Source: Omphiscola glabra (taxonomy: Eukaryota > Mollusca > Gastropoda > Lymnaeidae). From it: 64,000 nt of DNA. Position 1 is the stretch's first letter. Every line of letters begins with the position of its first letter. The stretch is from positions 26,733,596 to 26,797,595 of the forward strand of contig OZ024799.1 in NCBI GenBank assembly GCA_964017045.1, given 5' to 3'. Both the position numbers and the translations under genes were made by a program. The notes below the pieces were generated by a model, which worked only from the letters and a program-made list of their open reading frames with translations, had not been told where the DNA came from and did no database searches. This document shows, one piece after another, positions 33,601 to 48,600 of this stretch.

Positions 33601-36600
33601 GGTTTGTACTGTAACCGGAAGAGTAATAAGAGAGAAAATTATAACGTTTGAAAACTACTGATATAATGAATATTTTAGTGGTTTTATTTGGAAATGTGAA
33701 TGCCCAAAGCTCTACATATATAGTTCATATTTTAATGATAACATTGGTTTATACACTGGACCCTTGAGATATTATGTGCTATTTCAGTTCCAATGCTAGA
33801 TTTGTGCTATATCCAAATCTGTGTTATAGTGAAACCATATACTCTGTTCAATTATAATATTTAAAAAAACAGCCTATTGTTTACAAATTATAAACAATGC
33901 ATTATAAAATCAATAAGAATGCTATTATATTTTTGGATTCTTTAGATGACCAATAATATAAAATCATTGTAATACTAAATAAATAAAATTCTGAGTTTTA
34001 GCCACATTGGCTATATTGGGGTTACAGTAAAACCAAACCTTTAAAATGCCAGAAGCATTGATTCATTGATTATATGTTATGCTGAGCCACAACGTGACTT
34101 TTATCTTCATAGCAACATTGTAAAAATGCTATAGGTAGTAATGTCATAGGTATTGTTAATTGTATATTTGATAAATGCTATAGGTAGTAATGTCATAGAT
34201 ATTGTTAATTGTTTATTTGATAAATGCTGTAGGTATTAATGTCATAGATATTGTTAATTGTATATTTGATAAATGCTATAGGTAGTAATGTCATAGATAT
34301 TGTTAATTGTAAATTTGATTTGCTATCTTCTGTCAGCTTGTAGTGACATCTTCAAATGTCGATGTCGGGAGAGAAGTTAACATAAAGCTTTCTGACCTAG
34401 ATTTTTTTAAACAAAAAGTTTTGTAAAATTCTTAATGAATTACTGAGTGTTCCTAGGAATAGAGAAACAGAAGAGCAGTCTTGAAAAATATTTCAGTGTA
34501 TAATAATTAAAATAATTGATAAACAGTGTAAACATTAGTTAATTTAATATTGTATCTTTAATTTTTAGGCTACACCAGAAGGATTTCAATGGCCTTATCC
34601 TCCTAGGTAATTCTTAATGTTCTATCATTTAATAGTATGGCAATAATAAACAAAAATCTTTTAATAAATTTTAATAATTATTTCTGCTTATGCCTTTTTT
34701 TTAATGTCGTTGTTGGATTGAGAGCTTGTTTTCTACTTTGTGGTGGTTGGACTTAGAAGTAAATTTTTCTTTAAAATATTGATAAGTTGGAGAGAAAACT
34801 ATTTATATCAACTTTGTTGTACTGTTTTGTGTCTGGATTTGGCTACCAAACTACAGAACAGACAAAACAAGAATCTCTGGGGAGTTTTTCAGAAATGTCT
34901 TTATGTATTAACAATACATTAACCTTAGGAAAAAATAAAAAAATTGTGGAAATCATAATCTATACTTAAAAATATTTGTTGCATGGAAAATGACATTTTT
35001 TAATGTTTCAAATATAGGGATGTTAATATTTTTCAACTCTTAAGCTGGATTAGTGAATTTTTATAATTAATTTTTTTACAGCAAACAAGGTCTGATGACC
35101 CACAGGTTCACCAAACCTGGTGTGTATTACTTCTCTGACCGTAACCGTGATGAAGCAGCTGTATACATGGGTACAATCATCGTCAAGCCAAAAGCTAAAG
35201 AGCACAAGGTTAAAGTGACTGACACAGGCTTTGAGCCAGGTAAGGGGGACAACAATCATTTTTTATGATGAGTGAAACAAGCCTTATATTGAGTCTTCTT
35301 TTATGTCTCTGAAATACCCATATACTAAACCTTTTTCCAAGCTTACTGAGGTACACTAAATAGTTTTGGAACTTTTGGGGAAAACTAAGCATGTTCTTTT
35401 TATTAGATATTTTAAAATTGTCCAATGACAGGTTTGATGCCCTGGCTTTGTGAAAATTATTCCAACAATGGGACCACAAGAGTATATAATGCTAAAATCC
35501 TCGAGGAGGTTAAACACCCTAACAGAATTCTATAAACATTTTTCAAATTCTTGATGAATGTCAATAAATCACTTTCATATCATTCAGAAATCCTTAGAAT
35601 TAATACGGGTGATCTCATCTGGCTGTCATGGAATGTAGACCCTGATGGAGAAAGAATTCTTCAGATTGAAGAAGAAGAAAGAGTTCAGTGTTTGCCTATC
35701 CAAGGCTCAGAAATAGAAGAGAAACGTACGTTTTGAATTTGTAAAGAATTTTTAAAATATATTACGCAATCTTTATATCATTCGTACATCAGACATCGTT
35801 ATCAGGGACCACTGGTCTTGTGATTTATCTAAATTGGTAGGCTTTAAAAAATGGTTCTTCTTTTAAAGGCTATGCATTAAAAAAGTTAACCAAACAAGAT
35901 GTAATGGCTAGCGAGCCAGGTGTAGTAATCAAGGTAAAGAAGAAGAAAAAGTTAAAGGGTGTGCCTTTTAAAATAACAAGAAATAGAATTTTAATCTTTG
36001 TCATAATGTCTTCTTTTGTTTTCAGAGATTGAATCTGTTAAGGAATCTGATCTCAGGCTGATGACAACAGCAGGCTTGGCTTTTATCAGTCTCAACACAA
36101 TAGGAGTTTACACATACAAACTGTCAGAGAGGTCCAAAGTTCTGGGCACATTTTCAGTTATAGTCAACCCTGGGCCAAAGGTTAACTTTTCTTTTTATGA
36201 AAGAATGACATACTTAATTAAAATACCAAACTATCATTTCTGATGCAAGCTTGCTTAAATGTTGTCCTGTTACTGTGGGTAATTTTATCAATGTTTGGGA
36301 GGCTAGATATCAAATACTGGTAAATTATTTATTAGCTACCTGCTCATTTTGGTAGTTTATAAGGCTTCTAATTTTAACTGATTAAATTTCAGTAGTTAAA
36401 AATAGAGATTAGACTGATTTAAATTATCCCTCTTTTAATTCTTCTATAGAACCACACAATTTATGTGACAGAAAATGGATTTGAACCCTCTGTTCTGACC
36501 ATTCGGCCAAATGACCGGGTGTATTGGTTGTGGCAGAAAGAATCAATGATCCACAACATAAAACAGGTTAGTTATTTGACTTCATTTTAAAGACACAAGT

Positions 36601-39600
36601 CTTTTGGTACTACTAATATGATTTATTCATCTGATAATTTAAGAATGAATAGTTATGATAATTAAGTTATATAAAATAGCATGGATACAAGTGCGCTAAA
36701 AGAATTCAATCATCATCATGATATTTCTATTGCTGTCTAGAAATTTCCTAATCTTAACTTCAGCTGTGCCTTGTATGTTTTTTTATAAAATGAACTTAAA
36801 TTCTAAAGTTCAGACATCTGGTATTTTATTTTAGGTATCACATCAAGGTACTATCATTAAAGATGGATTTTGCAGTGGTGCCCTTCGTGAAAGCCCTTCT
36901 GTGTTTCTACATCAATTTTTTTCACAAGGAGTTTTCTACTTTATCAGGTAATTTCTTTTTTTTCCCTTTGTGTTTTGTTTCATTTATTTTCAAGCATTTG
37001 TTTTCCTTTATTTTTCTAAGTGCAAAGCATGAAGGATTTAATCAAATTATGTTGTCAAAATATAAGAGATCCCATAAAAAAATATGTATAATGAACAATT
37101 GATTTTATAACTTTCAATTTGTTTCTGTCACATGTTGGTGATACCATGTAGACAGTAATACTAAAATAAATTTGACTGTAAACACAACCTGAATAATAGT
37201 GGTAGCAATTATTTCCTTTCTCTTCAGTGACAAAGTAGAAAACTGTTATGGCTCCGTTGTAGTTTCATCACAACCACATGTGAGTAGTATTTAATTTTTT
37301 TCTAATCTTTTTTTAAATAAAAAAATTCACAATGCAATAGAATAACATTAAGAAATAATAATTTTTTTCAAAGAGGTATAGAAAGCAAATTTTAACTGAT
37401 CAATAATTTTAAATATGGCCTGTTGAAACGTTGACTAAACAGCATTAAACAACCTATAGACTTAGATACAAAGAAAGAGGCTATTAATAATATTCATTAA
37501 TACGGATGCTCTTAAATGCCTCAATAAATTTAATAGGGTTATAAAAAAACATGGATTGTTTAAGAGACTAAAATTGAAGCCTATACTATTCATGACATTT
37601 GTATTGTTCATTTTACTGGTATTTTAATTTTGCTCTATCAAGGTTCATGAAGCAGAAGTATCAAAAAAAGAGTTTGAAACAGTCCTTGTCAAAGTCAATG
37701 ACATTGTTTGCTGGATCTTCAGTTCAGTGGTTGGTAACAATGTTGTCCCAGTGGGGCACATGAACAAAGCAGTCAGTGAAGAGATAAAAAGTACGACTTT
37801 GGCAAATAAAAGGTACCGAAACAAGCAATAGAATTGTTATGTTAAAAGACTTAGATGAATATGCTCTACTGCATATGATTTTTGTATCTTAATTACACAT
37901 TGACATTTCTGAGAATGAAAGCCTTAGGTATTTTTAATGTTATTTTAACCACATCAGCATTTAACTCAGTACTTGCAGTTTGTTTTCTTTCTTATATTTC
38001 TTTATAATTTAGACGCTGCATTGCCAGAACAATAGACAAGATTGGAGTAAACTCATTTTACTGTTTATCTTTTAACAACTGGAAAAATAAAGTCAGTGTG
38101 AGTAAATTTTGATGCAAAGTTATTTGGGTTGTTGTTCTATAAAGAAGTTATAAATTATATTTTCTTCAATCAAAAAAAAAATTCATCACTTGATTTTTAT
38201 CCTCATTTGTTAGTCAATTTCATACCAGAAATATTTCTCTAACTAACCTCAGATGCCAAGCTGGAAACTTTACCTATACCTCTAAGCGAGTACATGGTGT
38301 TTTGGTCCTTTTCTAAATTAAGCAAACCAATGTTTTTTCAGGTTGTTGTTTGTGATGAGAGATCTGACCACACCACAATTAAGGTCAGCCGACGTGGATT
38401 CCATCCTAAGAAGGTTTATTTACAGAAGGTATGGAGCATAGCTCTTTTCTTTTAACTGATTATTTAGGACCTTATAAAATCTGTCAATAAGGTTAAAATA
38501 ATGCTTTTTTATGGACAAGAAAGAGTTTATTTTAAAACCAAGGCCTCAGTTGAATACTTTTTTTTTTAACTTTAGGGTCAAACAGTAACCTGGACATGGA
38601 AAGGAACAGATGAAGAGCATAACATAATTGAGTTTAATACAACAGTAAGTAAATTAAAAGGATGAAAGAGTTTAATATTTTGAAATATTTCAACACTAAA
38701 AGACTTGACTTAAATTGTGTTGCTATGACACATTTTGTTCCACTACTTGTAATAAGTTAAAATGTTTTATAAATTTATTGTGATTCTAGCGTTACACTGT
38801 TTAGTCCAAACTTCAAATACTCTGAGCCTGGTATAAAATATGTTTTCAAACTAATTAAGTTTTTAATAGTGTTAATAAATGTAACAATGTGGTGAAGAGA
38901 CTGAGTTGTTTGCTGGCAGAACAGTTTTAAATATTTTTAGTGTTTAAACTCAAGAAATTCAGGTCCTGAGAACTATAGCCTTTTGTTTGCCCTTAGAGTG
39001 TTGTATAAAAAGGAGTGGTAGAAGAAAAAGCTGTAGAGGAACTATGAAGAAAAAGGACAATATTTGTCAGATAGTATAGGTTAAAGATATCCAATCACAG
39101 AAATACACAGCTAACAATTACAGGTTGAATAACTCTGCATTTACCTGTACAGGTTATGACATACTTAATTAACTAACAAAACAGATGCATTATGATATAA
39201 GTTGAATGGTCTTTGAGATATAATAATCAGAAGTGGTTTGGACCCCCATGGATGAATGCGAACATAGTCTTAATAGTCTTAATGGATTAATATTCAAATA
39301 TCCTCTAAAAGATGGAGCCATGCAACTATACTACAATATAGATAATAAAATCCCCTTTCCGGCAAGATATAATTTATAGCATAATTCACAAGGGTTTCCG
39401 AGAAATTAATTTTTGAACTTATACACAATGCACATTAGCCAGTGTTCCTTTCTTTCCCAATGAACCTAACATAATAAAGGGAGCTAAACAGATTACTGAC
39501 CACTATTGTTTACGTTTTGGGCGTGTTGGCTAGTCCATGACTATAGGGATAGTTATAGTTTTACTTGACTAGATATATTAGAGGTAATCAAGTGACATTA

Positions 39601-42600
39601 GAAAGATAATAAAAGTTAAGTTATGGCACACTGCCACATAAATATGTATCACTATTTCCTAATTAACAAATATAAATGATAAACTTTTAGTTTCACACAA
39701 GTTAAAATTTTAAAACATTTTTTACCTTTTCTCTAAGAACAAAGATAACCAGCATACTTTCAGCAGCGGAGAACTTGTGCTAAATAACTGTTTCCTGTTT
39801 ACCTTTGATGATCCTGGAGTTTACACTGTAGTGTCTAAAGGTGCACCTGGATTTTTCTGTGAAGTCTATATTGAAGATGAAAGTAAGTAGCAGAAAATGT
39901 ATTTGTTTTGTATCTCACAGTAGTTTTCCAGAGCCATGTTTAAAAGTACCAGGCCACTAGGCCCATACATGAGACTCCAAGAAATTTGAGGCCCATGGCA
40001 AACAACTGACCCTAAGTGTGACTTTATTGCTGATGTATGGATATTTTGGCAATTAAGTGCATATTAAATTGATTAATTATTTCAAGTGCCCTTTCAATAC
40101 ATATTCAGCATGTAATTAAAACACTAAAGAAATTATATTTATTTCCTTATTTTCTCTTAAGGGATTTTAAAATAAATTTGTTTCTATTCGTTGAACCGGG
40201 GTTCAGTGTGTGTTGACAGCTGACATTGTGTTAGGTTTATAAATATATCTTTTGTTTTATTATTTTTAACAATTTAACTGTTATTGATTAGTTCCCAGAT
40301 CTGCAGCACCGACCATTTTACCCGGATCAATGCATCTTGAAGATGGCAACATGTTGGTCAAATTAGAAGATAAAACAGGTGGAGCTGACATTTACTACAC
40401 AACTGATGGGACTTTGCCTGCTCTTCACATTGATGGGGTCAAGGTCAGTGATAATTTTTATATAGTTCATTAGGAGAGGAAAGTAAAGATTTCTATGCCA
40501 GTATTAGGCATTTAAAATAATATCTATCCAATCATATTAGACAATACTATATTTTATTTCGGCTCTCTATTTACCAAGATGGAAGTTTCTGAAACAAATT
40601 TTGACTTTGGGTGTTTAACTATGTTTGAGATCATTTAGTAGAGACTGCGTTCAGTTCAAGCCATGTATATATTGGAAATCATGTAGTGATTGTTATCCAT
40701 TTATTCATAGAATTGTAATTACCTTTGCTTTTTAGCACTACAAGCCTAATGAGGGTATAGTCCTCAGAAAGTCTGGTATTATCAGGGCCATTGCTGTTAA
40801 GTCAGGACAAGTACAGAGTTATCCTATGACATCCGAGTAAGTTACTCACCTTTGAATTATACACACTTGCATAGGAAGGGAGGTTGCAGAGGGGACAGTC
40901 CATCACAGGTGGCGCTTTTTTCTATATATTGAGGAGCTGCATTCTTGGTCAACCAGAGATTTTTTATCATAGGGAAGGGGTGTACAAAAATTGGCCTGCC
41001 CTGGGGGGCACTAAATCCAGCTTGATTGAAAAACGTTTATGCCAGAGTAAAAAATTCAGTACAACAACTAGAGGGCCATATTTGTAAACATGGGCATTCT
41101 AAATTATTTTAGAAATATTCTAGTCCTTAGTTTTCAGTCATAAACTTTTTAAAATCAATTTTCCTAGGCCCATCTGGGTAGCTGTGAAAGAAGGCATGGA
41201 GACAGCACAAAACAGTGATGATGAGACTGGAGACACAGATGACCTCAGACCTAAAGACCCAGTAAATTAAATCTTGGAAGAGCTTATCTTAGATGGGATG
41301 GCTTTGAACCTTTAAGAGCTTATCTTAGATGGGATGGCTTTGAAACCTTAAGATGGGAAGGATTTGAACCTTTAAGATCTTATCTTAGATGGGATGGCTT
41401 TGAACCTTTAAGAGCTTATCTTAGATGGGATGGCTTTGAAACCTTAAGAGCTTATCTTAGATGGGATGGCTTTGAACCTTTAAGATCTTATCTTAGATGG
41501 GATGGCTTTGAACCTTTAAGAGCTTATCATAGATGGGATGGCTTTGAAACTTTAAGATCTTATCTTAGATGGGATGGCTTTGAACCTTAAAGAGCTTATC
41601 TTAGATGGGATGGTTTTGAACTGATAACATTTAAAGTTACAACTTAATTCTTATTAAGAGATGCCATAGCAGTGTGACCCCACTCTCTGATTAATTTTAT
41701 GATGATTTTTTAAAGTTTTTTTTTGTGGACAAAATTGTCACCAAAAGAAAAGCTTCTTCTGTTTATAGCTTTTAAAACAATGTCAATGCTTTACGCAATT
41801 TTAGGTTGGTTAAATTTTATTATTAGGTTATTAGAAAAACGTTTGGTTCTAAAATATCACAACTTTAAAAGTTTATTACCAATGAGCAATCTTTACAAAA
41901 TGAAGAACGTCTGACTGACCTCCATTATTATTTCAGGAATTATGGGATTGGTGGGGTTGTCGACCTTACATTAGGGGATGTATAACAGAGCCAGGTGTGA
42001 TTGAGGTGTTCTGGAAACTTCCAGAAAAGGAAACAGCGAAACAGATGTTAAAGGGGTAAGTGATTAGCACATGTGTCACTTAATTTTTAAAAAAATATGT
42101 ATATGACTTTGAAATTGCACGATAGACCAATTTCTTTGTTACAATTTAGTCATTAAAATTCTTCCAAATAAAAGATGGTTTCAAATTTGATAGTTCTCAT
42201 TTAACTGATTGTGATTTTTTAATATAAACAATTATCAGCAGAAATGACAATTTAAGTGATTACTTTTTCATTGAATCTTCATTGGCTAAATAATAATACA
42301 GCTATTTCCTAATGTGAGATTTTCTTATCAGACCAAAAATAAAGGAATGCATTATTGCTTTCCTATTTATGAGAATTTCTGTCATATGATAAAATAATTA
42401 GCATATCAGTAGTCACCCTATTCTTAGTCATTATAGTTTAAATACCATTAAAAAATATATGACAAGTGAAGGGAATTTTTTTAATTAATCAAAAATAGTT
42501 TTAAGAATTTCTTTATTTAAAAAAGAATAGAATGTCATGTTGATTACAGGTGAACTATTGAAATAGTCCTTAAAGAAAATAAAGTTTAAGAAAATACCTG

Positions 42601-45600
42601 TAATCTTGAGAATAAGTGTTAAATGTTTCATTAAACTAAGAAGCCAATACAGCAACCATTATATAAAATTTGGCCATGAGCATATGTATTACTTTTTGCC
42701 TGTTTTCATCATCTTCTTCTCTTGAAGTATTTTTTAACATGTATGTAAAGGTGTATTATGATTAAAAAAACACAACTTTTTTCCATTTTTCATGGTAATG
42801 TACTCAAGTTAATGAGGCAGTGATATGTAGCGTAATCTCCTCATTACCATGTTGTTTTGTTTATAAATGGAAGCATGTCAACATGATCACATTATTGATT
42901 TACATTTACAATTTATTAACTTTCTAAACACCCCCCCCCCTTTACATTGACTTGTACTTTCCATTTGCTTACTTCCAGGTACAACATCTTCCTTAATGGT
43001 GTCAGCTATTGTGGCATGTTCCCTCCTAACAACAACAGCCTGAATATTTCAGGGCTTGCTGGAGGGAGAACTTACAAAATACATGTAGAGGCTTACCCCA
43101 AGAATACTCAAAATGTTTTTCACCAGTCTAATAATCTGGTAATTTTTTTTATATGAAGTATAAAAACCATATATTTAAATTATTTTTAGCTATGTATTGC
43201 CTCCAATGTCAACGTTACTTAACTGTTTATGCTTACATCAGAGAAAAATCTGTTCAGATTTGGTACATTCACCCTACTGAAATCTTTTTAAGGCTTCAAT
43301 CATTTTGTTTTCATGCAGTACTTGAAGTGTCCAGTTGAAAATGATGAGGAAGGACCTGTCATATCCCTAGTTCTTACTGACAGAAAAGACAGCCTAGCTA
43401 TTGTATGGATGTCTATTGACAAGCCTGGTGTTCCTATAGACTCTTATCTTGTGTTTCTCAATGATCAACAGTGTGGTCCAAAGGTAAACACTTCAACTAA
43501 CCTTTCACCAATGTCAGTGTCTCTGGGTAATGGAAGTTAAAAACTTGATGTTGTGGTTTGATTTTTTAAATCTAGAAATTTAAAATTGGCTAAGTGCAGG
43601 ATGAATTTATTTGGTGATCAAATATTTGATACTTCTTATAACTAACTTTTTATTTTCTTTGATATAAGCAGTTTCTGGTTATGAAGGCTTTAAAGTTGTA
43701 TATTTTGTGTGTAACAGTAACTGAACAATTTGTAAATTAAATAGGCTTTACAAAATCAATTAACTTCTTGTTTTTCAAACCATTGTTTAGTCATTAAATT
43801 TCTAATAGCTTTGAAAATTGGATTTGATTAATTTGTTAAATATTTTCTGCTTACTTACTTTCTTAGTTGGTTCCAGAGCCAAAGTCTAACAGATGTAAGG
43901 TTGTTATTGAGAAGTGTGATTTAAACAGAGAATACAAGATTCATGTCACTGCAATATTAGCCAGTGAGTCTCCATTTAAAGATTTCAAAAAAAAAATATT
44001 TAGTTGTATTTATTGTCAATATCTTACCATGCTGAGCATTTTAATTAAATATGGTTTCAACATGAACTTTCTAAACAGCAGTTTATGTTAATTATATTTG
44101 AAGTGTCTTTTCAATTATTATTGTAATCTAATTAATTGTAAAAATAAAATTTGATGATCTTTGGAAAGTAAATATTAACTTCTATACAACATTTTATAAA
44201 ATAATTGTTCAAAAATAATTTTTCTTTCATTACAAAAAAGGAATTTTTTTATATTAAGATAAAGGGGCCCAACTTGTTCAAACCCAAAAGAATTATTTAC
44301 ATAAGATCAGATAAGATAAGATTCTTTTATTGATCCAAAAAAAATGGAAATGTTTTATGATCACTTTGTACATATTCATTTTCAGCACATAAATAATATA
44401 GAAAAGCATATTTAAACTAGATCAATTTAAACACAACACATCTAAAGTATTTCTCAAATCTCAAGTGCAAAAATCAGCCATCATATGCCATGGAACTTCA
44501 CTCCCTTGGTGAAAAAATTGAGATTAAAAGTGATAGTTTATATTTTGCAACAGTCAGGGGGGGAGCAAGCTGTAAATTCTAATAGATTGGGGGAATAAAT
44601 GAATTTGTATATCTTTCGGTCCCATGTTTGAGACAAAGATTTGGCCCTGATCTGGGTGATCTAAGATATCTCTGATGAAGAAGATGGGATATATCCTCCA
44701 AATTTATTTTAGTATTAGAAAAGCTTACTGCTTCAAATAGTTTTTCAAGCAAGGGTAGTTTTTGTTTGTGATGTTACTTGCTTTCTTGATAATTCTAGTT
44801 AATCAGTGTTTGATGGCGAAACTATGAAATCCCACATCAGAGCAGTTGATAATTAGAAGCTCCATCAGCAGTTATGATTATGATTTTAAAAAAGCATCTA
44901 AATAAAAGATCAGTCTTTTTATAAAAACATTTAAAATAATTTTAATGAATGCCTATATATTTTTTTCTGAAAGCTTTATTTGACCTGTTGATTTTAATAA
45001 ATAAAGTTTCTCATTTTTATTTCCCAATAATTTATTGTTTTATTATAGATGCATACAAATTATATTTGAAATAGATTCTAAAGAGATCAGAATGTCTAAC
45101 ATTCTTGAGGTTAGCCTTCCCCTGGACAAAAGTATCTTTAAATACCCACCAGAGAAGGACAGAATGGAAGGCGAGGATTTATACAGTGAATTCATTGAAG
45201 TTGCTGAGGGAAGTGGCTACTTATCAGATATGGACAGTAAGTTTAGAATTTATCAACATTTGCAAAATGTGCATGGATTAATGGGCTTGATGTGAATGAT
45301 TTAGGGGAAAAATCTTGCTTTTTCAATTCTTCTGTTTTTTTTTTAATATATAGGCCTATATACATATATTATATATACTATGTGGTTGTCTATTGGTAAT
45401 CTATTTCTTTTAATTTTTTTCTCATATAAATTGCTGGCTAGTCCTTTTAAAGCTTTGCTTCTAAATGTATGCTAGATGTGGAGCATCTGTCCTTACTCTT
45501 TCAAAAATACTTCAAACTGAAAGACCTATATACATATTTTTAAAGAGTAATATATTAATTTAATTTGACCATTTAATATTACCAACTTTAGCTTTGCAGG

Positions 45601-48600
45601 CTTTTCTTTTTCTAATCTGAATTTGTAATTGGAGACAACATGATAACTTAAAAAAAATAATAAATCAGACTATTAAGCTAGGAATGAATTTAATTGTAAC
45701 CGATAAATGCTAAATCAAACAACTTTCTCAGGAAGCACAAAATAATATTAAGTGAGCTTCATTATACAATTTCGGGTATTTAACTATTCTGTTTACTTAT
45801 ATTTGGCTCATGATTTATAAATATGTTTAATATATTTCAATAAAATAGATGTTTCAACTAAACATAACTTACAAAATTAAGAATTAGCATTGTTATCTCA
45901 ATAAATCAATAATTTTCTGTGATTAAAACTTAAAGTTAATCCTGTAAAATGTTAAAAATACTATATGTAAAATTATGGGTAAACTTTTATAGCAGGCGAA
46001 CATTGATTTGATAATTGTCATATAAAAGTAATTTATCTTTTAACACTTATAAAACAAATGTGAGGCTAATATGGGCTACGTTCAAATTTTTGTAAAACAG
46101 AGTAGCTTGCCCGTGGATGCCGCCTACTTTTACTACTTTAGATTGTTTCCAAAATCATGTTTGTTGTTTCTAAACTCAATTCCAGTAAGTTAAGTAGGGT
46201 TATCTAAAACAGACCCAATGATATAATTTTTTTAAAAAAAACTTTACTTTTACTCTGAATAATTTCTTTCCTCTCAATTCACTGTAATGTCATCCGATTG
46301 ATGTTTACTCAGCCAAACCATGACAACAACAAATGATATGAAAGTGAAAAAGGATATTCACCAACCCAACATACTCTTTTCTCCCCGAAAATAAAAAGTT
46401 TTTTTTTGTTCGTGAATGTACATAATAGTTTAAATTTTAATGCTCTTCACTATTTGGTAATTTCCTCAGCATTATTTTGAGATTATTTTCCATTATATTA
46501 TATTAATTATAAATCATTAATCCAAAAAATGTGAATCTTTATTGTCGATTAACTTTCATCTCTTTCTTAAAATATATCAATTTCCTTCAATTTTATTTCA
46601 TGGTCTTTTAACATTCTGATTATGGCTTCCTTAACTATTTTTAATAATATACAATGATCAACATCACTGTCTTGAACTTAAAACAAAAAAATCACTAACA
46701 TCTGAACAAACGTTTGGCTGCTTTTAATACTTTCATTCATTCTTTACACTAGCAATTTATCTATTTTTTTAAAAATCCATGAACAATTTACTATGGATCC
46801 ACGGATACGTGTATTAATAGACCCAGAGAATCCAATTTGGGAGACAGAAACAGACTCAACCTCTGGACAAGAAGACACGGACACCAGGATTTCAAAGATG
46901 GCAAAGAAAAGACACCTTGAAGGTAGAATCCAGTTTCATTGAACTGCACATCATTTCAATTAAAATGAATTATAGGTACACACACACATATGCAAAAGAT
47001 CTTTAAAATAATTGTAAAAAGTATAGGCCATTTCACTCAAGGGATCTTTATATCTAATCTCAATAGCTTGCCAGAACCTTTCTCATTAGTTCATGATTTT
47101 TCTCTAAATTAAACAAAAAACTATCAATTACTATTTGTTTAGCGTAAAATTATTAAACTATATTTCAGTAAGTAATACATTTATTTTGATGAGACTTTTA
47201 TAAATTTAATAATTTATAGCATCAATTAATCAAAATTAAACTTGAATTTTCTCATTAGAGAACATCTTTATATATTAATTTTTTAAAATTATTTAGATCC
47301 ATTTTTATTAATAACTTAAAATTTAGTTTAAGTTTGTAATAAGTTGGTAATTGATTTATTTTATATAAATTACAAAGTTTTGACTATTCCCACTGTTGTT
47401 ATTTCCATCCTTAATATCTTCATATGAGCTTATCTTTCATATTCAGTCCTATCTACTTGAATATTTAGTGCATTTATTTTCATTATTGCATGTTACGTTC
47501 TGTTATCAGTAGGCCTCTTATTTCAGTTTATGACTCGTTCTAAAACAGTACACAGCAAAAGATGATACCATAAGTTAAATACTATAATAAAGAATATGAT
47601 ACTCAAACCAGGGCTAATTACAATTAATAAATTATAATATGTTAATGATAAATTACAAAATCAAAAGAAATATAATTAAAGCTATCAACTTACAGAATAA
47701 TGATTGGCTTTTACCAGTACAATGTTGAAGAATACACAATCTTGTAAAAGGGTACAATTAAGAAAAATAATCTCTTGTCTCGTAGCAAAAATAACACACA
47801 CTCAAAATATCTCATGATAAAATCATAGCACACCATCAAAAATAACTCTCGTCCCCTTCTATCGTCTGTTCTACTGATCTTTCTAGAGAGTCCTTACACA
47901 ATGGTTTCCTTTCCAGAGTTCTCCAGGTAGTTCTACATAATTCTATGGAAACAGACCATTAATTTTATTTAGTTGTAAACAAGGTCAAGAGAGACTATTT
48001 TTAGCTAGCCACACCTTAAATGCGGTTCGAAGTTTGGTGTCAGCTAGATTTCATTCACTGGGAAAGATGACGTAAACATGTCGTCTACATAAAACTACAT
48101 ATGTTTTTGCTACTCTTAATTATATTGGCCAAGGCTGGAACAAGCTTTAATATCTGTATTAGATGCAACCCATAATATTGCATATTAAATGAATAATTTA
48201 AAACAATTAATTAAAATATCAGCTACATCCTCAATATTTCATTTTTGTTTGTTGTTTGCCTCAAATTTAAAAAAAACTTGAAGTAGGCCCTATATCTCCA
48301 CATTTTCTGGCTGTTTTGTGTTAATTTTGTATTGTATTCAAAATCAAAAAAAAATTTATGAAAATTATTTTGGAATATTAAAATTGTACCATTAAAAATA
48401 AAAGTATACATAATAAAGAATTAATTATATTTTTTATAGCATTTTTAAGATTTAAAAAATCAAATACAAATCTTTAGACTTGATTCTCTTTATTCCAAAA
48501 GGTCCGTTCACTCATGATGGTAAGGATGCATTTTGTCACACTTTTAAAAAAAAACTCCTTCAGTCCTTAACAACCAGTATCAATTATCGAATATCAACTA

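Noticed and set aside
45049..45074. Acceptor at 45,048 as the start of exon 29
   Set aside because: It does not keep phase with exon 28 and leads to an early stop; the AG at 45,073-45,074 does keep phase.
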